Below, one piece after another: positions 46,139-54,908 of a DNA stretch of 64,000 nt. Positions within the stretch are counted from its first letter, which is position 1. Every line of letters begins with the position of its first letter. The position numbers and the translations under genes are program-made. The notes under the pieces were generated by a model. It was not told the origin of the DNA and did not search any database. It saw nothing but the letters and a program-made list of their open reading frames with translations. The stretch is from Bradyrhizobium manausense (GTDB taxonomy: Bacteria; Pseudomonadota; Alphaproteobacteria; Rhizobiales; Xanthobacteraceae). Location of the stretch: assembly GCF_018131105.1 (NCBI RefSeq), contig NZ_JAFCJI010000001.1, positions 3,818,001-3,882,000 on the forward strand, written 5' to 3'.

Positions 46139-47362
46139 TCACACGTCCATCCGGCTGAACACCAGGGTGGCGTTGGTGCCGCCGAAGCCGAACGAGTTCG
46201 ACAGGACCGTGCCGATCTTCACGTTGTCGATGCGCTTGCGCACGATCGGCATGTCGGCGAACGCGGGATCGAGTTCCTGGATGTGTGCGCTCTCGCAGAT
46301 GAAGCCGTTGTTCATCATCAGCAGCGAGTAGATCGCTTCCTGCACGCCGGTGGCGCCCAGCGAGTGGCCGGTCAGCGCCTTGGTCGCCGAGATCGGCGGG
46401 CACTTCTCGCCGGCGCCGAACACGCGGCGAAGCGCGTCGATCTCAGGCGGATCGCCCGCCGGCGTCGAGGTCGCGTGCGGATTGATGTAGTCGACCTTGG
46501 TCTTCACGGTCGACATCGCCATGCGCATGCAGCGCTCGGCGCCTTCGCCTGACGGCGCGACCATGTCGTAGCCGTCCGAGGTCGCACCATAGCCGACGAT
46601 TTCGCCGTAGATGCGTGCGCCGCGGGCCTTGGCATGCTCGAGCTCTTCGAGCACCAGCACACCGGCACCGCCGGCGATGACGAAGCCGTCACGGTTGACG
46701 TCGTAGGGACGCGAGGCGGTGGCGGGCGTGTCGTTATACTTCGAGGACATCGCGCCCATGGCGTCGAACAGCACCGACAGCGACCAGTCGAGCTCCTCGC
46801 AACCGCCGGCGAAGACGACATCCTGCTTGCCGATCTGGATCGTCTCATAGGCATTGCCGACGCAATGGTTCGATGTCGCACAGGCCGAGGAGATCGAATA
46901 GTTCACGCCCTTGATCTTGAACCAGGTCGCAAGCGTGGCCGACGCCGTCGACGACATCGCCTTCGGCACGGCAAACGGACCGACGCGCTTCGGTCCCTTG
47001 GTGCGGGTGACGTCGGCGGATTCCACGATGGTGCGGGCGGACGGGCCGCCGGAGCCCATGATGATGCCGGTGCGGATGTTGGAGACGTCCTCGGGCGACA
47101 GACCGGAGTCCTGGATCGCCTGCTCCATCGCGACGTGATTCCACGCCGCACCCTGACCGAGGAAGCGCATCGCACGCCGGTCGACCACCGTCGAAGGATC
47201 GAGTGTGGGCGCACCTTGCACCTGCGAACGGAAGCCGAGCTCGGCATATTTCTCGGCCCGCGAAATGCCCGACTTCGCCTCGTGAAGGCTCGCAAGCACT
47301 TCCTGGGTGTTGTTTCCGATCGACGAGACGATACCCATCCCGGTGACCACAACCCGCCTCAT
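46139..47362 (-). CDS. fabB: 3-oxoacyl-[acyl-carrier-protein] synthase I FabB
   Basis: A 407-residue condensing enzyme that elongates cis-unsaturated acyl chains made by FabA. The Cys-His-His triad is visible: S-S-A-C-A-T-S-N-H near residue 162, N-P-H-A-T-S-T-P-A-G-D near residue 297 and K-A-L-T-G-H-S-L-G-A-T-G near residue 332. Directly downstream of fabA (48-base gap), the normal fabA-fabB operon. Confidence 0.95.
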   Translation of the reverse strand: MRRVVVTGMGIVSSIGNNTQEVLASLHEAKSGISRAEKYAELGFRSQVQGAPTLDPSTVVDRRAMRFLGQGAAWNHVAMEQAIQDSGLSPEDVSNIRTGIIMGSGGPSARTIVESADVTRTKGPKRVGPFAVPKAMSSTASATLATWFKIKGVNYSISSACATSNHCVGNAYETIQIGKQDVVFAGGCEELDWSLSVLFDAMGAMSSKYNDTPATASRPYDVNRDGFVIAGGAGVLVLEELEHAKARGARIYGEIVGYGATSDGYDMVAPSGEGAERCMRMAMSTVKTKVDYINPHATSTPAGDPPEIDALRRVFGAGEKCPPISATKALTGHSLGATGVQEAIYSLLMMNNGFICESAHIQELDPAFADMPIVRKRIDNVKIGTVLSNSFGFGGTNATLVFSRMDV

Positions 47363-47410
47363 GACAGCCTCGCCTAAATCGTTGTCTTCTTGGTACGCTT
47401 GATAATGCGC

Positions 47411-47932
47411 TTAGCCCAGGCTCGTGCCCTGCTTGAACAGGCCGACCTTCAGATCCTTCGCGCGATAAATAATCTGGTCGTCGACCGAAAGCCATCCGTC
47501 GGCAATGCCGAGGACGAGCTTTGAACGCATCACGCGCTTGATATCGACGTTGTACACAACCTTGCGGGCCTCGGGCAGCACCTGGCCGCTGAACTTCAGT
47601 TCGTTCAGACCGAGCGCACGGCCGCGACCTTCGCCTCCGGTCCAGCCCAGAAAAAATCCGACCATTTGCCACAGCGCATCGAGGCCGAGGCAGCCAGGCA
47701 TCACGGGATCATTCTTGAAGTGGCAGCCGAAGAACCAGAGGTCGGGTTTCACGTCGAGCTCGGCGCGCACCACGCCCTTGCCGAATTCGCCGCCATCGTC
47801 GCTAATTTCCGTGATGCGGTCGAACATCAGCATCGGCGGCAGCGGCAGCTGAGCATTGCCCGGGCCGAACATTTCGCCGCGGGCACATGCCAGCAGATCT
47901 TCGTATTCGTAACCGTTACGCCTGTTCAGCAT
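47411..47932 (-). CDS. fabA: 3-hydroxydecanoyl-[ACP] dehydratase/isomerase FabA
   Basis: A 173-residue hot-dog-fold enzyme that dehydrates 3-hydroxydecanoyl-ACP and isomerises the product, introducing the double bond of unsaturated fatty acids. The active-site His and the nearby D-P-V-M-P-G-C-L-G-L-D-A-L segment are near residue 73. I start it at M-L-N-R-R-N-G-Y; the open frame upstream adds 15 residues of unlikely sequence. It leads the fabA-fabB-fabI group and is divergent from irr. Confidence 0.95.
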   Translation of the reverse strand: MLNRRNGYEYEDLLACARGEMFGPGNAQLPLPPMLMFDRITEISDDGGEFGKGVVRAELDVKPDLWFFGCHFKNDPVMPGCLGLDALWQMVGFFLGWTGGEGRGRALGLNELKFSGQVLPEARKVVYNVDIKRVMRSKLVLGIADGWLSVDDQIIYRAKDLKVGLFKQGTSLG

Positions 47933-48195
47933 GCGGAAGCCTCTGTTTGAACCCCGATTGAGCGGCGTTTCTGGCAAAAATGGGCCCCGTTTCGCTCGGA
48001 AAGCAACGCCTTTGACCGCCGTTAGGCGGGCGCGAATGCCGGTAGCCCGGATGGACCTGCAAGCCCGGCCTCAATGCCCGGCCGCGCCACATCAGGCCAA
48101 GCGGAACCGCGCGCTCTCTAACACAGGGCATTTCGGTGGCAAAGCAATCTCATGAAGGTAAAATGACGGGGGCCCGGACCGGGTTCCTTCTCGGA

Positions 48196-48210
48196 TTAGA
48201 ACCACTCTAG
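48196..48210 (+). promoter_or_regulatory. Irr-box-like dyad in the irr promoter
   Basis: ttagaaccactctag, an imperfect dyad, lies just upstream of the -35 element. The central 13 bases recur upstream of katG. The resemblance to the iron control element suggests Irr autoregulation; this is inference. Confidence 0.5.
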
Positions 48211-48211
48211 T

Positions 48212-48234
48212 TGCGAGAAACTTGCATCTGCATC
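48212..48234 (+). promoter_or_regulatory. Fur/Mur-binding hexamers of the irr promoter
   Basis: TGCGAG (48212-48217), TGCATC (48223-48228) and TGCATC (48229-48234) form three imperfect direct-repeat hexamers, the unusual kind of site reported for B. japonicum Fur at irr. They overlap the -35 element, which fits repression. Confidence 0.65.
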
Positions 48235-48250
48235 TATCTGTCCATATATT
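48222..48250 (+). promoter_or_regulatory. irr promoter
   Basis: TTGCAT (48222-48227) and TATATT (48245-48250) with a 17-base spacer; transcription would start near 48257. A 9-base inverted repeat (atctatctg/cagatagat, 48232-48260) surrounds the -10 element. Confidence 0.65.
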
Positions 48251-48288
48251 GCAGATAGATAGTGTTCACGCGTGCCCGAATTCTGGAA

Positions 48289-48780
48289 ATGAGCGAAAAT
48301 AGCGCCACCCATCACGACGAGGACGCCCATGTGGCGGCCCTTCTGTCCGGCCGCCAGCCGGCCCTGACCGGCTGCCCCTGGCATGACGTCAACGAAATGC
48401 TCCAGTCGGCCGGCCTGCGCCCGACGCGCCAGCGCATGGCTCTCGGCTGGCTGCTGTTCGGCAAGGGTGCACGTCACCTCACGGCCGAAATGCTCTATGA
48501 GGAAGCGACACTGGCCAAGGTGCCGGTCTCGCTCGCGACCGTCTACAACACGCTGAACCAGCTGACCGATGCCGGCCTGCTGCGCCAGGTCAGCGTCGAC
48601 GGCACCAAGACCTATTTCGACACCAACGTCACCACCCACCACCATTACTACCTCGAGAACAGCCACGAGCTGGTCGATATCGAGGATCCGCATCTGGCGC
48701 TGTCCAAGATGCCGGAGGTGCCGGAAGGCTACGAGATCGCGCGCATCGACATGGTCGTGCGCCTGCGCAAGAAGCGCTGA
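48289..48780 (+). CDS. irr: Iron response regulator Irr
   Basis: A 163-residue Fur-family protein that coordinates heme synthesis with iron supply. With this start the heme-regulatory motif G-C-P-W-H-D places Cys at residue 29, and His117-His119 (T-T-H-H-H-Y-Y) form the second heme site. Both are as described for B. japonicum Irr, which is degraded when heme is delivered to it. The DNA-binding part includes P-T-R-Q-R-M-A-L near residue 45 and S-L-A-T-V-Y-N-T-L-N-Q-L near residue 81. ATG 48289 reproduces the published length; an upstream ATG at 48262 would shift Cys29. Confidence 0.97.
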   Translation: MSENSATHHDEDAHVAALLSGRQPALTGCPWHDVNEMLQSAGLRPTRQRMALGWLLFGKGARHLTAEMLYEEATLAKVPVSLATVYNTLNQLTDAGLLRQVSVDGTKTYFDTNVTTHHHYYLENSHELVDIEDPHLALSKMPEVPEGYEIARIDMVVRLRKKR

Positions 48781-48805
48781 GATCGATCCAGTCTGCTGAA
48801 TTCGC

Positions 48806-48836
48806 CGTCATGGCCGGGCTTGTCCCGGCCATTGTC
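48806..48836. repeat. Short family B palindrome
   Basis: gtcatggccgggcttgtccc followed by ggccattgtcg: a small hairpin-forming piece related to the family B elements. It lies 25 bases after irr, between it and the convergent SH3 gene, and could serve as a terminator. Confidence 0.5.
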
Positions 48837-48847
48837 GTTTTAGAGCG

Positions 48848-49381
48848 TCAGTTCACCTGCTCGTCGGCATAGACGCCCCAGAGCCGCTCCTGCTGGATCC
48901 AGCCGTCAAAGCCGTTGCCGGTGACGTGGCACCAGCTGGTGGTGCATTTTTTCACCTGCGTGACGACACCGGCCTGGAGCTTTGCGGCCACCGCGCTGTC
49001 GGGATCGGCCCGGTCATAGATCGGCGCGAGCTCGTCCTTGTGCTTCATGGTGACTACCGCGGTGCGACGGCCCGACAGGAGGGAGTGATAGACCCAGCCC
49101 TCGGAGCCTTCGGAATCGCGCACCCGGCGCCAGTTCTCGAACTCGGCGGTGATTTCGACCGGCAGGCCGGCGCGGGTGTAGACCCAGGCGACGTCATTGT
49201 CCTTGGTCGGGCCGGCGCGAACGTTCACATGATCCGATTTGAGGCTGACATAGCGCGGCACAGGCAATCCGCTGGCCGTCTGGGGTGTCGCGTCCTTGGC
49301 CGAATGCCCGGGGCCGACCGAGGCGCTCCACCAGGTGCAAACGAGCGCCATCACCGAACAAAAACGCCCCAACGCCATCAA
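48848..49381 (-). CDS. Secreted SH3-domain protein
   Basis: A 177-residue protein with an N-terminal signal peptide (M-A-L-G-R-F-C-S-V-M-A-L-V ending near A-S-V-G-P-G-H-S-A) and two bacterial SH3-like segments. The first is V-N-V-R-A-G-P-T-K-D-N-D-V-A-W-V-Y near residue 52. The second runs around residues 115-165, ending W-C-H-V-T-G-N-G-F-D-G-W-I. Such modules usually bind peptidoglycan or mediate periplasmic contacts. Its function is otherwise unknown. It converges with irr. Confidence 0.8.
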   Translation of the reverse strand: MMALGRFCSVMALVCTWWSASVGPGHSAKDATPQTASGLPVPRYVSLKSDHVNVRAGPTKDNDVAWVYTRAGLPVEITAEFENWRRVRDSEGSEGWVYHSLLSGRRTAVVTMKHKDELAPIYDRADPDSAVAAKLQAGVVTQVKKCTTSWCHVTGNGFDGWIQQERLWGVYADEQVN

Positions 49382-49702
49382 CCCGTCTCCTGTCGAAGAC
49401 CCGGCTAGACCAGATCCTCACCCCGATTCCAAACCCTGCCGCGTAAATCCCTCTCCCGCCCCACGCGGGTGTTCCGTCAAGCCTTGACCCGTGGTTCTTG
49501 TCTTGGCCCGGCCTTCTGCTAGAGAGGACGGACGCTTGAACAACCAGTTTGCCCCGATTTTCCGGCCGGAAATCTCGGGAAAGCTTGAAGGAAACGCCGG
49601 GGACGACACGGCAAGGCCAGTGTCGAACAACCGGGTTAATGAGGCCTCAACGGCCGGCCTTTGGCGACAGAGGCGGCCTGCTATGCCTCATGAGGGCAGG
49701 AC
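49382..49702. other. Divergent intergenic region
   Basis: 321 bases between the SH3 gene and the 2-hydroxyacid dehydrogenase. A weak -35/-10 pair for the latter may be TTGTCT (49498) and TAGAGA (49520) with a 16-base spacer. Nothing else is supported. Confidence 0.35.
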
Positions 49703-50704
49703 ATGTCGGTGAAGAAAAAGCCCCTCGTCGTGGTGACGCGCAAGCTGCCGGACTCGATCGAGACCCGGATGCGCGAACTGTTCGACGCACGCATCAATCT
49801 CGACGACACGCCGATGTCGGCCGATCAGATCGCCGAAGCCGCGCGAACCGCCGACATTCTGGTTCCAACGGTGACCGATCACATCAGCGCCGACATCGTC
49901 AACCAGCCCGACTGCAAGCTCCGCCTGATCGCCAATTTCGGCAACGGCGTCGACAATATCGACGTCGAGGCCGCACATGCCCGCGGCATCACCGTCACCA
50001 ACACGCCGAAGGTCCTCACCGAGGACACCGCCGACATGACCATGGCGCTGATCCTGGCCGTGCCGCGCCGGATGATCGAAGGCGCGTCCGTGCTGACGGA
50101 GGGGAAACCCTGGGCCGGCTGGTCGCCGACCTGGATGCTCGGCCACCGCATCGGCGGCAAGCGTCTCGGCATCATCGGCATGGGCCGGATCGGCCAGGCC
50201 GTCGCACGCCGCGCCCGCGCGTTTGGCCTGCAGATCCACTATCATAACCGCCGTCCCGTGGCGCCGAAGATCGCCGAAGAGCTTGGCGCGACCTATTGGG
50301 AAAGCCTCGACCAGATGTTGGCGCGGATGGACATCATCTCGGTGAACTGTCCGCATACGCCGGCGACGTATCATCTGCTGTCAGCGCGTCGGTTGAAATT
50401 GATCCGCAAGGACGCCTACATCGTCAACACCGCGCGCGGCGAAGTGACTGATGAAGACACCCTGATCAAGCTGATCGAAGGAGGCGAGATCGGCGGCGCC
50501 GGCCTCGACGTCTATGAGCACGAGCCCGCGGTCAATCCAAAGCTGGTACGGCTTGCGAAAGCCGGCAAGGTGACGCTGATGCCACATATGGGCTCGGCCA
50601 CGATCGAGGGCCGCGTCGAGATGGGCGAGAAGGTGATCATCAACATCCGCACCTTCCTCGACGCCCACAAGCCGCCGGATCGCGTGCTGCCGAGCATGCT
50701 TTGA
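49703..50704 (+). CDS. D-isomer-specific 2-hydroxyacid dehydrogenase (glyoxylate reductase type)
   Basis: A 333-residue NAD(P)-dependent oxidoreductase. The Rossmann motif G-I-I-G-M-G-R-I-G-Q-A is near residue 156. The catalytic Arg is in V-N-T-A-R-G-E-V near residue 241, and the catalytic His in M-P-H-M-G-S-A-T near residue 294. It most resembles glyoxylate/hydroxypyruvate reductases, but substrate choice among 2-oxoacids cannot be decided. The divergent gene is the SH3 protein; moeB is convergent 20 bases downstream. Confidence 0.88.
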   Translation: MSVKKKPLVVVTRKLPDSIETRMRELFDARINLDDTPMSADQIAEAARTADILVPTVTDHISADIVNQPDCKLRLIANFGNGVDNIDVEAAHARGITVTNTPKVLTEDTADMTMALILAVPRRMIEGASVLTEGKPWAGWSPTWMLGHRIGGKRLGIIGMGRIGQAVARRARAFGLQIHYHNRRPVAPKIAEELGATYWESLDQMLARMDIISVNCPHTPATYHLLSARRLKLIRKDAYIVNTARGEVTDEDTLIKLIEGGEIGGAGLDVYEHEPAVNPKLVRLAKAGKVTLMPHMGSATIEGRVEMGEKVIINIRTFLDAHKPPDRVLPSML

Positions 50705-50724
50705 GGCTCAATAACTGATCGCAA

Positions 50725-51528
50725 TCAGGTGCGATGGGTGCTGAGATCGGTGAGCACGGGCCCATCGCCATTGAGCGGATTGGCGGGATCGCGCGCGTAG
50801 CGGAGCGTCTCGAAGCGCATCGCGCGCGCATCGATCATCAGCAGGCGTCCGACCAGGCCGTCGCCGAAACCGACGATCTCGCGGATCGCCTCCAGCGCCA
50901 TCATCGAGCCCATCACGCCCGCAAGCGCGCCCATGACGCCGGCCTCGGCGCAGGCCGGCACGGTGCCCGGCGGCGGCGCTTCCGGAAACAGGCAGCGATA
51001 GGTCGGATTGAATTCGCCCTGCTCGTTCTTGTCGTGCGCGCGGATGGTGGTGAGCGAACCGTCGAAGGTGCCGAGCGCCGCCGTGATCAGCGGCCGCTTC
51101 ACAAAGAAGCAGGCGTCCGAGACCAGATAGCGCGTCGAGAAATTGTCGGAACCGTCGAGCACGAGATCGTAATCGCCGATCAGGCCGAGCGCATTGTCGG
51201 CATTGAGCCAGGTCGCATGGCCGACGAAGCGAACATGAGGATTGAGCGCCGCGATCCGCTCGGCCGCGCTCTCGACCTTGTGCCGGCCAATGTCCGGCGT
51301 GGTGTGAATCACCTGGCGCTGAAGATTGGACAGCGACACCACGTCGTCATCGACCACACCGAGCGTTCCGACGCCGGCGGCAGCCAGATACATCAATGCA
51401 GGCGCACCGAGCCCGCCGGCGCCGATCACCAGCACCGAGGCCCGCTTCAGCGCGGCCTGGCCGGGACCGCCGACATCGCGCAGCACGATGTGGCGGGCAT
51501 AGCGTTCGAGTTCGTCCGGGCTCAGCAC
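50725..51528 (-). CDS. moeB: Molybdopterin-synthase adenylyltransferase MoeB-like (ThiF/E1 fold)
   Basis: A 267-residue E1-like enzyme that adenylates the C-terminal glycine of a ubiquitin-like sulfur carrier (MoaD or ThiS). It has the nucleotide loop V-I-G-A-G-G-L-G-A-P near residue 35, D-D-D-V-V-S-L-S-N-L-Q-R-Q near residue 60 and the Cys in P-A-C-A-E-A-G-V near residue 182. Of the four zinc Cys of E. coli MoeB only the one in Y-R-C-L-F remains; the first is Thr and the C-terminal pair is N-P-L-N. I chose the GTG start at 51528, with AGGAG 9 bases upstream. No moa/thi neighbour. Confidence 0.88.
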   Translation of the reverse strand: MLSPDELERYARHIVLRDVGGPGQAALKRASVLVIGAGGLGAPALMYLAAAGVGTLGVVDDDVVSLSNLQRQVIHTTPDIGRHKVESAAERIAALNPHVRFVGHATWLNADNALGLIGDYDLVLDGSDNFSTRYLVSDACFFVKRPLITAALGTFDGSLTTIRAHDKNEQGEFNPTYRCLFPEAPPPGTVPACAEAGVMGALAGVMGSMMALEAIREIVGFGDGLVGRLLMIDARAMRFETLRYARDPANPLNGDGPVLTDLSTHRT

Positions 51529-51619
51529 CTTCTCTAACTCCTGAACCAGCCCAACATTGTTCGCGACCAACGAGATGTGCTTCAATGGCAGCGCGTTCAA
51601 TGGGCTGGCTGGATTTGTC

Positions 51620-52981
51620 ATGAGATCGATGCTTGCGGCAACACTGATGTTGGCGTCCGCCACAGGCGCCAGTGCCCAGATGACGACGCCACAGGTCCCC
51701 GGCACCAAGCCGAAAGTGGTCCAGACCGTGCCGATCAAGCCGCCCGCCCTGCAAACGCCGTCGGAAACGGCCGACGCAATGGCGAAGGCCGAGCGGCTGT
51801 CGCTCCAGTCCGACCTCGCCTGGGTCGGCGAATATAACGGCGCCATCACCGGCGACGTCAGTTCGCGCATGGTCGACGCCATCAAGGAGTACCAGAAGGC
51901 CAAGGGCGGCAAGCCGACCGGCGTGCTCAACCCGCAGGAGCGCGCTGCGCTCGCCGACACCGCACGGCGCAAGCAGGACAGCGTCGGCTGGAAATTGGTG
52001 ACGGAGATGACGAGCGGCGCGCGGCTCGGCATTCCCTCAAAGCTGGTGCCGCAGCAGGCGACCGACGCCAACGGCTCGAAATGGACCTCGCCGACCGGAA
52101 CCGTGCAGGTGCTGCTCAGCCGCCGCAAGGAGGCCAACCCGACCACCGCAAAACTCGCTGAGATCGAGAAGAAGGAGCCGGCCGGACGCAAGGTCGACTA
52201 CACCGTGGTGAAGCCCGACTTCTTCGTGCTTTCAGGATTGCAGGGCCTGAAGAAGTTTTACATCCGCGGCACGTTCAAGGGTGACGAGGTCCGCATCATG
52301 ACGATCCTGTACGACCAGGCGACCGAGAACACGGTCGAGCCGGTCGTGATCGCGATGTCGAGCGCGTTCAACGCGTTTCCAGCGGGGCCACAGGCCGGCC
52401 CACCACCACGCAAGACCGTCGAATACGGCACCGGCATCGTCGTCAGCGACGACGGTGCGATCATCACGGATCGTCTCGTCACCGACTCCTGTCTCGCCAT
52501 CGCCATCGGCGGGTTCGGCAACGCCGATCGTCTCGCCGAGGACAAGGAGCACGACCTCGCGCTGCTGCACATCTATGGCGCGCGTGGCCTGAAGCCGTTC
52601 AGCCTCGCGAGCGGTGCGGCAAGGACGAGCGTCGATGTCGTCGGCATCGCCGATCCGCAGAGCCAGGGCGGCGCGGCCAACGTGTCGAGCCTCAAGGGCG
52701 CTCTGGCGCCGGTGACATCAAGCGATTCCGCGCTCTCTCCCCCGCCGGCGGTCGGCTTCTCCGGCAGCCCGGCGATCGATGGCGACGGCAAGTTCGCCGG
52801 CATCGCGCTGTTGAAGCCGACACTGGTCGCGGGACCCGCGACAGCGGTGCCGGCATCACAGGCGGTGATGGTCTCCGCCGACACGGTGCGCGACTTCCTG
52901 AAGGCGAACGCCGTCACCGCAAACGGCACGTCGACGGATGTGAAAGCCGCAATCGTGCGCGTGATCTGCGTGCGGAAGTAG
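51620..52981 (+). CDS. Secreted trypsin-fold protein with degenerate catalytic triad
   Basis: A 453-residue protein with a signal peptide (M-R-S-M-L-A-A-T-L-M-L-A-S, cleavage near A-S-A-Q), a peptidoglycan-binding-like helical segment (about residues 50-110) and a C-terminal trypsin/DegP-like domain from about residue 260. The Asp (E-H-D-L-A-L-L, Asp312) and Ser (G-F-S-G-S-P, Ser381) positions of the triad are recognisable. The His position of the usual T-N-x-H-V-V motif is Leu286 (T-D-R-L-V-T), so proteolysis is doubtful. It is divergent from moeB, 91 bases apart, and converges on ggt. Confidence 0.75.
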   Translation: MRSMLAATLMLASATGASAQMTTPQVPGTKPKVVQTVPIKPPALQTPSETADAMAKAERLSLQSDLAWVGEYNGAITGDVSSRMVDAIKEYQKAKGGKPTGVLNPQERAALADTARRKQDSVGWKLVTEMTSGARLGIPSKLVPQQATDANGSKWTSPTGTVQVLLSRRKEANPTTAKLAEIEKKEPAGRKVDYTVVKPDFFVLSGLQGLKKFYIRGTFKGDEVRIMTILYDQATENTVEPVVIAMSSAFNAFPAGPQAGPPPRKTVEYGTGIVVSDDGAIITDRLVTDSCLAIAIGGFGNADRLAEDKEHDLALLHIYGARGLKPFSLASGAARTSVDVVGIADPQSQGGAANVSSLKGALAPVTSSDSALSPPPAVGFSGSPAIDGDGKFAGIALLKPTLVAGPATAVPASQAVMVSADTVRDFLKANAVTANGTSTDVKAAIVRVICVRK

Positions 52982-52984
52982 CAA

Positions 52985-54664
52985 TCAACCCAACCTGAAC
53001 CTGATTCCGCTCTTTGCGAGCCCGCCGGAAATGCCGACCGGCGTGCCGTCCGCGCGCCAGCAGGCGGCGCCGGTCATGGTGCCGTCGTCGTGGAATGCGA
53101 TGCCGTTCATGCCGCCGGCAACCGTCGCGACGGGCTGCACCTCGTGGCCGAGCGCCGCGAGCTTCGCGCGGACGCTCTCCGGCACGGCCTGCTCGACCTC
53201 GAGCGCGTTGCCTTCGGTCCAGACGCGCGGCGCCTCGACCGCTTCCTGCAAGCTCATCCCGTGGTCGATCAGATTGACCAGCGCTTGCATCGCGCTCGGG
53301 AAGATTCGTTTTCCGCCGGGCAAGCCCAACGCGTAGCGCAGCTTTCCATCACGCAAAGCCATCATCGGCGACATCGACGTGGTCACGCGCTTGCCCGGCG
53401 CCAGTGACAGCGCATGGCCCGGCCGCGGATCGAACAGGTTCATGTAATTGTTGGCGATGGCCCCCAACCCCGGAATCATGATCTTGGCGCCGAACAGATT
53501 GTTGATGGTCTGCGTGGTCGCGACCACGTTGCCGAAGGCATCCGCCGCCGTCATGTGCGTGGTGTGTGCACTTTCGAGCTGCGTCACGCCGGCGCCAAAG
53601 GCCTGCGCTCGCGCTGGATCGATCGTGCGGCGGCGCTCTTCGGCATAGGCCTTCGAGGTCAGCTTCTCCACGGGCACGCCGACATAATCGGGATCCCCGC
53701 TGGCCGCGGCTCGATCGGCGAAAGCGATCTTGAGCACCTCGGCGAGGTAGTGAATGGTCTCTGACGTGCCGAAGCCGATGGCGCCGATGTCGTAGCCTTC
53801 CAGAATGTTCAGCATCTGCGCGATGTGCACGCCGGAGGCCGCAGGCGGCGGCGGTCCAAAGATGGTCCAGCCGCGATAGTCGGCGCGGATGGGCTGCCTC
53901 TCGACGGTCTTGTAGTTGATGAGGTCGTTGCGGCGGATGAAACCGCCGGCCTTCTCCATGTAGTCGGCGAGGATGTCGCCGAGCGGCCCTTCGTAAAGAG
54001 CCTTCTCGCCGTGGTCAGCGATATAGCGCAAGGTCTCGGCATATTCCGATTGCACCACGCGCTCGCCGACCTTCAGCGGCTCACCATCAGGCAGATAGAT
54101 CGCCGCAATCGGCTTGTCCTTGCGCATCTCGGCGGCGCTCTCGCTGATGCATTCGTGCAGATAAGGCGTCGCCGCATAGCCGCGCGCGGCGTGCTTGATC
54201 GCGGGCTGGATGACGTCCGCGAGGCTCATGGTGCCGAACCGGCGCAGCGTCTCGCACCAGGCTTTCAGCGAGCCCGGTACTGCGACCGCCTTCGGACCAT
54301 TGAGGTTCTCGTTGCCGACGGTGTCGAACACATCATGCGCCGAGCCCGGCCGGGAAGTGTAGGTGGTGTCGCGCACCGAAGCGGGCACGGTGCTCTGGCC
54401 GTCGATGAAGCGGTGGCTGCCGTCGGCGAGCCTGATGTGCGCCATGCCACCGCCGATGATGCCGACCATCATCGGCTCGACCACGGTCAGCGTGAACAGG
54501 GTGGCGATCGCGGCGTCGATGGCGTTGCCGCCGGCCGCCAGCATCTCCGCGCCGGCGCTGGAGGCCAAGGGATGGTTGCTCACCACCATGCCGCGGCTCG
54601 AGACCGCCGGCATCTTCTGGCACTCAAAAGTGGTTGCCGTCCGGTCGCGCCAGTTTCCGCCCAT
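52985..54664 (-). CDS. Gamma-glutamyltransferase family protein
   Basis: A 559-residue Ntn-hydrolase precursor that normally self-cleaves before a catalytic Thr. The cleavage-site region is visible as E-S-A-H-T-T-H-M-T-A-A-D near residue 365, with the first Thr of T-T-H matching the nucleophile, and G-G-G-M-A-H near residue 70. The C-terminal small-subunit motif S-M-S-P-M-M-A is also present. No signal peptide is evident, unlike periplasmic E. coli Ggt, so it may be cytoplasmic or act on other gamma-glutamyl or cephalosporin-like amides. Start at M-G-G-N-W-R. Confidence 0.85.
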   Translation of the reverse strand: MGGNWRDRTATTFECQKMPAVSSRGMVVSNHPLASSAGAEMLAAGGNAIDAAIATLFTLTVVEPMMVGIIGGGMAHIRLADGSHRFIDGQSTVPASVRDTTYTSRPGSAHDVFDTVGNENLNGPKAVAVPGSLKAWCETLRRFGTMSLADVIQPAIKHAARGYAATPYLHECISESAAEMRKDKPIAAIYLPDGEPLKVGERVVQSEYAETLRYIADHGEKALYEGPLGDILADYMEKAGGFIRRNDLINYKTVERQPIRADYRGWTIFGPPPPAASGVHIAQMLNILEGYDIGAIGFGTSETIHYLAEVLKIAFADRAAASGDPDYVGVPVEKLTSKAYAEERRRTIDPARAQAFGAGVTQLESAHTTHMTAADAFGNVVATTQTINNLFGAKIMIPGLGAIANNYMNLFDPRPGHALSLAPGKRVTTSMSPMMALRDGKLRYALGLPGGKRIFPSAMQALVNLIDHGMSLQEAVEAPRVWTEGNALEVEQAVPESVRAKLAALGHEVQPVATVAGGMNGIAFHDDGTMTGAACWRADGTPVGISGGLAKSGIRFRLG

Positions 54665-54908
54665 CTCGTTGACCCTTCTTGTTGTTCGCGATGGCGAGCA
54701 CATCACAGGCACAACCACTGGTCCAGTACTGGTACGGATTAACTGGCATTCCTGATTCTGCCATCATCGTCAGCGTTGATTCGGACATCCGCGGTCCCCT
54801 TTGGATCGGGCAGGGCACGTCCTGAGCGAGAAGAGCTCAGCATCGAGAAACGATGCACGTTCGCGTGGCGTTACCCAGACCCAAGCACTCCAGAGGATTC
54901 AACTTTCC

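Larger units (their letters stand above)
47933..48288. other. Divergent fabA/irr intergenic region
   Basis: 356 bases. The irr-proximal 90 bases hold the promoter, Fur hexamers, Irr-like dyad and an inverted repeat, listed separately. The fabA-proximal part shows no clear promoter pair or box. Confidence 0.6.

Noticed and set aside
51529..52191. Minus-strand extension of moeB by about 220 residues
   Set aside because: It is antisense to the secreted trypsin-fold gene; the MoeB fold and a good ribosome site start at 51528.
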